Source: Romboutsia lituseburensis (GTDB lineage Bacteria; Bacillota; Clostridia; Peptostreptococcales; Peptostreptococcaceae). From it: a DNA stretch of 64,000 nt. Positions 56,669 to 64,000 of this stretch are shown piece by piece. Both the position numbers and the translations under genes were made by a program. Under the pieces are notes generated by a model, which saw only the letters and a list, made by a program, of their open reading frames with translations, did no database searches and was not told where the DNA came from. The stretch lies in NCBI RefSeq assembly GCF_024723825.1, contig NZ_JANQBQ010000001.1, positions 2,542,001-2,606,000 of the forward strand, given 5' to 3'. Each line of letters opens with the position of its first letter. The first letter of the stretch is position 1.

Positions 56669-57207
56669 TAAATGTAATCGCAGGAAGATATGCTGAAGCC
56701 CTATTTCAAGTAGGAGAAGAATCAAATTCAACTACTAAATTATATGACGAATTAAATGCAGTAGTAGAAGCATTACAATCTAGCAAAGAGTTAGATGGTG
56801 CTTTTAAATCTCCACTTGTTGGAAAGGCAGAAAAAAAGCAAATACTAGAAAAAGTTTTTGGAGCGAATGTAAGTGCTAACCTAAACAATTTCTTAAAGAT
56901 AATGATAGATAAAGATAGAATGTCAGCTATAAATGCTGTTAAAAAATCTTATAAAGAATTATTAAATGAAAAGAATAACATCATAGAAGGTATCGCAATA
57001 ACTGCGGTTGCTATGAGTCAAGATGAATTAAAGAAACTTGAAGAGAAACTTTCAAGTAAATACAATAAAAATGTTACTTTAGAAAATAAAGTTGATGAGT
57101 CTATATTAGGAGGAGTTCTAGTTAGACTTGGAAATGAAGAGATTGATGGTACAGTTAAGACTCGTTTATCGAATATGAAAAACCAATTATCTCAAGTAAT
57201 ATCTTAG
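56665..57207 (+). CDS. atpH: ATP synthase subunit delta
   Basis: 180 residues, F1 subunit that connects the peripheral stalk to the top of the alpha-beta crown. N-terminal AGRYAEALFQVGEESN and the C-terminal DESILGGVLVRLGNEEIDGT are family marks. The start overlaps the atpF stop by 4 bases. Confidence 0.95.
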   Translation: MINVIAGRYAEALFQVGEESNSTTKLYDELNAVVEALQSSKELDGAFKSPLVGKAEKKQILEKVFGANVSANLNNFLKIMIDKDRMSAINAVKKSYKELLNEKNNIIEGIAITAVAMSQDELKKLEEKLSSKYNKNVTLENKVDESILGGVLVRLGNEEIDGTVKTRLSNMKNQLSQVIS

Positions 57208-57222
57208 AATGGCGGTGAACCC

Positions 57223-58725
57223 ATGAATTTAAGACCTGAAGAAATAAGTGCTATAATAAAAGAGCAAATAAAGAATTATGAAAATAAAGTTGAGTTAACT
57301 GATACAGGTAGTGTTTTAAAAGTTGGAGATGGGATAGCAAGTGTTTACGGACTAGAAAATGCTATGGCTGGAGAACTTTTAGAATTCCCTGGTGAAGTTT
57401 ATGGAATGGCTCTTAACCTTGAAGAAGACATGGTTGGGGCAGTTATGCTTGGTAATGACCAAGGAATAAAAGAAGGTGACATAGTTAAGAGAACTGGAAA
57501 CGTAGTTTCTGTTCCTGTTGGTGACGCTTTAATAGGAAGAGTTGTAAATGCATTAGGTCAACCTATAGATGGAAAAGGACCTATAAATGCAGATAAGAGA
57601 AGACCAGTTGAATCTGAAGCTACAGGAATAATAGCTAGAAAATCTGTTCATCAACCACTTGAAACAGGTATAAAAGCTATAGATGCCATGATACCAATAG
57701 GTAAAGGGCAAAGAGAGCTTGTAATAGGTGATAGACAAACTGGTAAAACATCTATATGTATAGATACTATACTTAACCAAAAAGGTAAAGATGTTATATG
57801 TATATATGTTGCTATAGGACAAAAACGTTCTACAGTAGCTCAATTAGTTAATACTTTCGAAAAGCATGGAGCTATGGATTATACTATAGTAGTATCTGCT
57901 ACAGCTTCTGAATCTGCACCACTTCAATTCTTAGCGCCATATGCTGGGGTTGCGATGGGTGAAGAGTTCATGTTCGATGGAAAGCACGTATTAATAGTAT
58001 ATGATGATTTAACTAAGCATGCAGTTGCATACAGAGAAATGTCATTATTACTTAAGAGACCACCAGGACGTGAAGCTTATCCTGGAGACGTATTCTACTT
58101 ACACTCTAGATTATTAGAAAGAGCTGCTAAGCTATCTGACGATTTAGGTGGAGGTTCTATAACTGCATTACCTATAATAGAAACTCAAGGTGGAGACGTT
58201 TCTGCGTATATACCAACTAACGTTATATCTATAACAGATGGGCAAATATACTTAACACCTGAATTATTCTATGCAGGTATAAGACCAGCAGTTGATCCTG
58301 GTATATCAGTATCAAGGGTTGGAGGATCTGCTCAAATAAAATCAATGAAAAAAGTTGCTGGACCATTAAAGCTTCTTTACTCTCAATATAAAGAACTTGC
58401 TGCATTCGCTCAGTTTGGATCTGACTTAGACGAAGATACTAAGAAGAGACTTGCACAAGGGGAAAGAATAGTTGAAGTATTAAAGCAAGGTGAACATCAA
58501 CCATTAGCTGTTGAAAATCAAGTTATGATGATACACGCAGTTACAAATGATTTATTAGCAGAAATACCTGTTAATAATATAGCTAGATTCGAAAAAGAAT
58601 TATATGAATTTGTTAATACAAATTATCCAGAAATAGGAAAGAAAATTCTTGAAAATGGAGATTTCACTCAAGAATTAACTAACGCTATAAATGAATTTAA
58701 GAAAAAATTTGTTATAGAAGCGTAA
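57223..58725 (+). CDS. atpA: ATP synthase subunit alpha
   Basis: 500 residues. Nucleotide-binding subunit, non-catalytic sites. N-terminal beta-barrel, P-loop [15 protein letters not shown] (about 169-183) and the C-terminal helical domain are complete. The arginine finger is in the [14 protein letters not shown] stretch (about 365-378). ATG after GGCGGTG. Confidence 0.98.
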   Translation: MNLRPEEISAIIKEQIKNYENKVELTDTGSVLKVGDGIASVYGLENAMAGELLEFPGEVYGMALNLEEDMVGAVMLGNDQGIKEGDIVKRTGNVVSVPVGDALIGRVVNALGQPIDGKGPINADKRRPVESEATGIIARKSVHQPLETGIKAIDAMIPIGKGQRELVIGDRQTGKTSICIDTILNQKGKDVICIYVAIGQKRSTVAQLVNTFEKHGAMDYTIVVSATASESAPLQFLAPYAGVAMGEEFMFDGKHVLIVYDDLTKHAVAYREMSLLLKRPPGREAYPGDVFYLHSRLLERAAKLSDDLGGGSITALPIIETQGGDVSAYIPTNVISITDGQIYLTPELFYAGIRPAVDPGISVSRVGGSAQIKSMKKVAGPLKLLYSQYKELAAFAQFGSDLDEDTKKRLAQGERIVEVLKQGEHQPLAVENQVMMIHAVTNDLLAEIPVNNIARFEKELYEFVNTNYPEIGKKILENGDFTQELTNAINEFKKKFVIEA

Positions 58726-58752
58726 TCCTTTTTAAAAAAGGAGGTAACCCAA

Positions 58753-59616
58753 TTGGCAGGAGCTGGAATGAAGGAAATTAAAACTCGTATTAAGAGTGTT
58801 GAAAGTACTAAGCAAATAACTAAAGCTATGGAATTAGTTTCATCTTCTAAATTTAGAAAAGCTAAAGAAAGAGCTGAAAGTTCAAAGCCATACTTTAATA
58901 CTTTATACAACACTGTTCAAGATATAGCTAAAAATACGGGTAATAGTAAGAATGTTTTTCTTAAAGAAAGAAAAGTAAATAAAGCATGTTATATAGTAAT
59001 AGCTGGTGATAGAGGTCTAGCTGGAGGTTACAACTCTAATATTTTAAAGGCAGTTGTTGCACATGAAAACTCTAAGGACGCAAAAGTAATTTCTGTAGGT
59101 AAAAGAGCTAAAGATTCATTATCAAAAAGAGGATATGAATTAGTTGATTTTATACCTACTGTAGAAGAAGCTACTTATGAAGATGCTAATAGAGTTGCTC
59201 AAGTAGCAATGGAAGCTTATAGAAATGGAGAAGTTGATGAGGTAAATCTTGTTTATACGCAATTCGTATCGGCTTTAACTCAAGAAGCGAAAGTAGTTAA
59301 ATTATTACCGCTTACTATAGAAAACAATGATAATAATAAAGAAGTTAAAAAAGGCAAATCTGCAGTTCAATATTTACCTTCAGCTGATGCAGTACTTGGA
59401 TATGTATTACCTAAGTATGTTTCAGGAAGTGTATATGGAGCAATAGCAGAATCGTACGCATCTGAGCAAGCTGCAAGAAGAACGGCGATGGAATCGGCTA
59501 CAGATAATGCTAATGAAATGATATCTAAATTAGAATTAGTTTACAATAGAGCTAGACAAGCAGCAGTTACTCAAGAGATATCTGAGATAGTTGCGGGGGC
59601 TTCTTCAGCTCAATAA
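58753..59616 (+). CDS. atpG: ATP synthase subunit gamma
   Basis: 287 residues, the central rotor shaft. The N-terminal helix starts GMKEIKTRIKSVESTKQITK and the C-terminal helix includes ARQAAVTQEISEIVAGASS. The start is TTG 58753 after AAGGAGGTAA, consistent with the family N-terminus. Confidence 0.96.
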   Translation: MAGAGMKEIKTRIKSVESTKQITKAMELVSSSKFRKAKERAESSKPYFNTLYNTVQDIAKNTGNSKNVFLKERKVNKACYIVIAGDRGLAGGYNSNILKAVVAHENSKDAKVISVGKRAKDSLSKRGYELVDFIPTVEEATYEDANRVAQVAMEAYRNGEVDEVNLVYTQFVSALTQEAKVVKLLPLTIENNDNNKEVKKGKSAVQYLPSADAVLGYVLPKYVSGSVYGAIAESYASEQAARRTAMESATDNANEMISKLELVYNRARQAAVTQEISEIVAGASSAQ

Positions 59617-59628
59617 TAAGGAGGTTAG

Positions 59629-61026
<1,398 letters not shown>

Positions 61027-61028
61027 TA

Positions 61029-61289
61029 ATGGCAAGCGAATTTGCACTTGAAATTGTCACTCCTGATAAAACTTTCTACAACGGAAACGCTGAGATGATA
61101 ATAGTTAGAACTACTGAAGGTGATAGAGGTATACTTAAAAACCACAGACCTTTAGTAACAGGACTAGCAACTGGAACTTTACGTATAAAGCAAGATGGAA
61201 AATTCAAAGATGCTAAAATCTCTGGAGGATTCATGAATGTAGATAAAGAAAAGACAGTTATAGTAACTGAATCTGCTGACTGGATATAA
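61029..61289 (+). CDS. atpC: ATP synthase subunit epsilon, short form
   Basis: Only 86 residues, against about 130-140 in most bacteria. The N-terminal beta-sandwich is complete (FALEIVTPDKTFYNGNAEMI to GGFMNVDKEKTVIVTESADW), and it then stops. The C-terminal pair of helices that inhibits ATP hydrolysis is absent, and no remnant is seen between the stop and the terminator. It should still couple the rotor, but not provide epsilon-type inhibition. Confidence 0.9.
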   Translation: MASEFALEIVTPDKTFYNGNAEMIIVRTTEGDRGILKNHRPLVTGLATGTLRIKQDGKFKDAKISGGFMNVDKEKTVIVTESADWI

Positions 61290-61298
61290 ATAAATTTT

Positions 61299-61333
61299 TA
61301 AAAAAGGCTAGATGTCAATCTAGCCTTTTTTTT
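61299..61333 (+). terminator. Terminator after the ATP synthase operon
   Basis: GGCTAGAT (61306-61313) pairs with ATCTAGCC (61318-61325), flanked by A and T runs. 61334-61543 is AT-rich with nothing that I can name. Confidence 0.92.
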
Positions 61334-61543
61334 ATATAATAAATTAAAAAATACAAAAAATAACAACCACTTGTTGTTGAAACTTATAATACAGTGGTAC
61401 TTTAAAGAAATTAATATAAAACGTATACTAAAAAAGAGGAAATTAATAAAAAAAGACAAATTTAATATTAAAAAAGTATAACTAATTGAATATAAAAATC
61501 TAATAGTAATAAAATATAATATAAGTAATTTTGGAGATGCATT

Positions 61544-61924
61544 ATGAACATACTTGATATAGGCATAGACATAATAGAAATAGACAGGATAAAAAATGCA
61601 ATTGAAAGAAATCCTAGGTTTTTAGAAAAGATATTTACGAGAGAAGAAATGAAATATTTTGAATCAAGAGGAATGAAAATAGAAAGTATAGCAGGTAACT
61701 TTGCAGCAAAAGAGGCGATTAGTAAGTCAATAGGAACGGGTATAAGAGAATTTAATTTTAGTGATATTGAAGTGCTAAGAAATGATATAGGAAAACCAAT
61801 AGTTAAAACTTATAATAATTTAAAACAAGTTTGCATAGATTATAATGTTTTAGAAATAAAAGTTTCTATATCTCATTGCAAAGACTATGCTGTAGCAAAT
61901 GCTATAACTATAATTAAGGAGTGA
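61544..61924 (+). CDS. acpS: Holo-[acyl-carrier-protein] synthase
   Basis: Transfers phosphopantetheine from CoA to ACP. 126 residues. N-terminal GIDIIEIDRIKNAIERNPRF, with the metal Asp, and AGNFAAKEAISKSIGTGIRE, with the second metal Glu. ATG after TTGGAG. Stop only 4 bp before the next gene start. Confidence 0.96.
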   Translation: MNILDIGIDIIEIDRIKNAIERNPRFLEKIFTREEMKYFESRGMKIESIAGNFAAKEAISKSIGTGIREFNFSDIEVLRNDIGKPIVKTYNNLKQVCIDYNVLEIKVSISHCKDYAVANAITIIKE

Positions 61925-61928
61925 TAAA

Positions 61929-62390
61929 ATGAAAAATAAAACAGCTAAGGACATAATGACAATGGATGTTATAGTCGCAAATAAATCTGATAGTATAGCA
62001 GATGTAGCACAATTGCTAATAAAAGAAAAGATAGGAGGTATGCCTGTAATAAGCGAAGATAGAGAAGTAGTAGGTATAATATCAGAGACAGATATCATGA
62101 AAAAAGAAAAGTATGTAGAGGCACCACAAGTTTTAAATTTACTTCAAGGATTAATTTTTTTAAATGACTTTAAGCAAATGGAAGAAGACATGAAGAGGAT
62201 AGCAGCATATAAAGTAGAAGATTTAATGTCTACAGAGATAATAACAGTTCATGAAAATGATACTTTTGATGATGTTGCTAATGTTATGATAAAAAAATCT
62301 GTAAATAGAGTACCTGTAGTAGATAATAATAATAAATTAAAGGGAATTATATGCAGATACGATATAATAAGATCTATGTATAATGAATAA
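61929..62390 (+). CDS. Tandem CBS-domain protein
   Basis: 153 residues, two CBS modules forming one Bateman pair: KTAKDIMTMDVIVANKSDSI, GGMPVISEDREVVGIISETD, then VEDLMSTEIITVHENDTFDD and NRVPVVDNNNKLKGIICRYD. Such free-standing proteins sense adenosyl ligands or regulate partners; the ligand is not known. ATG after AAGGAGTG. Linked to acpS and to the next lipoprotein gene. Confidence 0.9.
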   Translation: MKNKTAKDIMTMDVIVANKSDSIADVAQLLIKEKIGGMPVISEDREVVGIISETDIMKKEKYVEAPQVLNLLQGLIFLNDFKQMEEDMKRIAAYKVEDLMSTEIITVHENDTFDDVANVMIKKSVNRVPVVDNNNKLKGIICRYDIIRSMYNE

Positions 62391-62410
62391 AATTAATTAG
62401 GGGGATTTTT

Positions 62411-63001
62411 GTGAAAAAAAAGTGGGCGATACTTACAATAGTAATAGTAGGCATCCTTAGTGTTTTTATAGGTTGTCAAAAAAGAGAGTCCACAAAAGAA
62501 GAAGTATACACCGAATTTCAAAAGAGAATTTCGGCTATGAAGTCATATAAATGTAGTGCAGACGTAGAAGTAATCGGAAATAAAAGTGCACAAAATTATA
62601 CATTTATTCATACATATAATAAGCCGGATAATTATAAATTAGAAGTAGTATCACCTAAGCATCTTAAGGGAAAAACAATAGAATATAAACAAGATAAAAT
62701 ATTAGTAAAAAATCCAGATATAAATGATTTAATTCAATTACCTAATGTAGGTAAGAATAATCAATATATGTTTATTGGAGATTTTATAAAAAACTCATTA
62801 CAAAATGAAGAGATTGATATAAAATTATCTAAAGAACATTTAATATTAGAAACTTACATACCAGGAGAAGATGAATACTTTAATAAGCAAGTATTATATG
62901 TAAATACTGAAAATAAAAACCCTGAAAAGATGGAGATACTAGACAAACAAGGAAAATCAAGATTTATTGTTAATTATAAAAATTTTGAGTACAAAAAATA
63001 A
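62411..63001 (+). CDS. gerS: GerS-like lipoprotein, probable spore germination factor
   Basis: 196 residues. Lipoprotein signal with lipobox FIGC (Cys about 22: IVGILSVFIGCQKRES). The rest is a LolA/DUF4367-like one-domain fold. It starts at GTG 62411 after AGGGGGA. In C. difficile the lipoprotein GerS, needed for cortex breakdown in germination, is encoded directly before alr2, the same arrangement as here. I name it on gene order, size and lipobox; the sequence itself is not diagnostic. Confidence 0.7.
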   Translation: MKKKWAILTIVIVGILSVFIGCQKRESTKEEVYTEFQKRISAMKSYKCSADVEVIGNKSAQNYTFIHTYNKPDNYKLEVVSPKHLKGKTIEYKQDKILVKNPDINDLIQLPNVGKNNQYMFIGDFIKNSLQNEEIDIKLSKEHLILETYIPGEDEYFNKQVLYVNTENKNPEKMEILDKQGKSRFIVNYKNFEYKK

Positions 63002-63015
63002 GGGGGACAAAAGAC

Positions 63016-64000
63016 ATGCAACATAAAATAACAGCTCCTACATGGGCGGAGATAAATCTAGATAACATAAAGTATAATATTAAAAATGTAAAAAGGTTAT
63101 TAAATGAAGATACTAAGGTTTGTGCTGTATTAAAAGCTAATGCATATGGTCATGGAGCCGTAGAAATTGCAAAATTGCTAGAAAATGAAAATATAAGTCA
63201 CTTTGCAGTTGCTAGGCTTGAAGAAGCTATAGAGCTGAGAGAGAACAATATAACACTTCCTATTTTATGTTTAGGATATATTCCAGAACAGAGTTTAGAG
63301 TTAGCTATAAGGAATAATGTAATTATAACTATATATTCATTAGAAATGGCTGAAAAATTAAATAATATAGCTAAACGAATAAAAGAGAACGTTTTTGTTC
63401 ATATTAAGATAGATACTGGAATGACAAGAATAGGATTCCAACCGACGGAAGACTCAATAAAGGATATAAAAGTAATTAATGATTTAGAATGCATAAATCT
63501 AGAAGGTATATATACTCATTTTGCTACAGCTGATGAATTAGATAAGAATTTTACCAATATTCAAGTGCAAAGATTTAATTTTGTAGTTGATAAACTTGAG
63601 CAATATGGAGTTAATATACCGATAAAGCATGTATCAAATAGTGCAGCAACGATGGATTTACCTGAGTTGAAATATGATATGGTTAGATGTGGTATTGTTT
63701 TATATGGGCACTACCCTTCTAATGATGTGCTAAAAAAGAGACTTCAATTAAAACCAGTTATGACATTGAAGACAACTGTTGCCCATATCAAAGAAGTTAG
63801 TCCAAATGTTGGTATAAGTTATGGATTAAAGTATAAAAGTAGCAATAAAGAAAGAATAGTAACTATACCTATTGGATACGCTGATGGGTTTACAAGGATG
63901 CAACAAGATCCTAAGGTATCTATAAATGGGCATTATTTTGATGTAGTAGGTAGAATATGTATGGATCAGTGCATGGTTAAAATTGATAAAGACATAGAAA
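63016..64000 (+). CDS. alr: Alanine racemase (3' end outside window)
   Basis: 328 residues visible, cut by the window end. PLP-dependent racemase supplying D-Ala for the wall. The PLP Lys is at 40 in VCAVLKANAYGHGA and the catalytic Tyr at about 269 in NVGISYGLKYKS. Also HVSNSAATMDLPELKYDMVR and GIVLYGHYP. ATG after AGGGGG. It lies 14 bp after the GerS-like gene, so it is probably co-transcribed with it. Confidence 0.96.
   Translation, partial: MQHKITAPTWAEINLDNIKYNIKNVKRLLNEDTKVCAVLKANAYGHGAVEIAKLLENENISHFAVARLEEAIELRENNITLPILCLGYIPEQSLELAIRNNVIITIYSLEMAEKLNNIAKRIKENVFVHIKIDTGMTRIGFQPTEDSIKDIKVINDLECINLEGIYTHFATADELDKNFTNIQVQRFNFVVDKLEQYGVNIPIKHVSNSAATMDLPELKYDMVRCGIVLYGHYPSNDVLKKRLQLKPVMTLKTTVAHIKEVSPNVGISYGLKYKSSNKERIVTIPIGYADGFTRMQQDPKVSINGHYFDVVGRICMDQCMVKIDKDIE

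Overview
The window reads as chromosome of a low-GC, spore-forming anaerobic Firmicute of the Clostridioides/Romboutsia/Paraclostridium group (Peptostreptococcaceae). The base composition is strongly AT-rich, ATA is used heavily for Ile, and several starts are TTG or GTG. Sporulation genes (spoVG, spoVT, yabP, yabQ, spoIIE) are spread through it. The gene order also matches what I know of Clostridioides difficile: prs, then type IV pilus genes, then pth-mfd-prsA-spoVT, and later a gerS-like lipoprotein gene in front of alr. The family call is inference from gene order and style, not a database result.

Region by region. 1-6.6 kb: a Met-type T-box leader (5' end cut by the window), metG, tatD, a structured leader plus terminator in front of an EAL-domain c-di-GMP phosphodiesterase gene, a short G5-domain surface protein, rnmV and rsmA. 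6.6-16.7 kb: an acidic Tyr/Glu-repeat protein of unknown function, an M20 peptidase, a CDF cation exporter, an unknown anchored protein, murC (the only convincing minus-strand host gene), purR, spoVG with a sigma-H-type promoter, glmU and prs. 16.9-25.8 kb: a decaying type IV pilus locus. It holds a pseudogene with TPR-like helices, a pilN remnant, a gene split by an IS3-family element that is itself split by an IS630-family element, two prepilin genes (one without a usable start codon), pilT and two prepilin peptidases. 25.8-40 kb: pth, mfd, prsA, spoVT, a flippase, mazG, hup, an S4-domain gene, yabP, yabQ, divIC, ppx and spoIIE. 40-54 kb: an intergenic region with DnaA-box and Spo0A-box sequences, a secreted M3 peptidase, galU, a 39-residue membrane peptide, class II fructose-bisphosphatase, rho, rpmE, tdk, a DUF1385 gene, prmC, prfA, a ZIP transporter, a Sua5-type enzyme, rpiB and upp. 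54.4-61.3 kb: the complete F1Fo ATP synthase operon. 61.5-64 kb: acpS, a CBS protein, gerS-like and the start of alr.

Most of the window is conserved housekeeping: translation, nucleotide and wall precursors, RNA processing, repair and energy. The accessory or odd parts are the c-di-GMP leader/phosphodiesterase pair, the eroded pilus locus with nested insertion sequences, the intergenic region after spoIIE, hairpins laid over the ribosome-binding sites of spoIIE and the peptidase gene, an Asn-rich insert in Rho, and an ATP synthase whose c subunit carries the Na+-binding residues while its epsilon subunit is short. I saw no tRNA, rRNA, CRISPR array, prophage or obvious defence system. Nothing here is clearly a new biological system; the most unusual DNA is the intergenic stretch 40016-40492.
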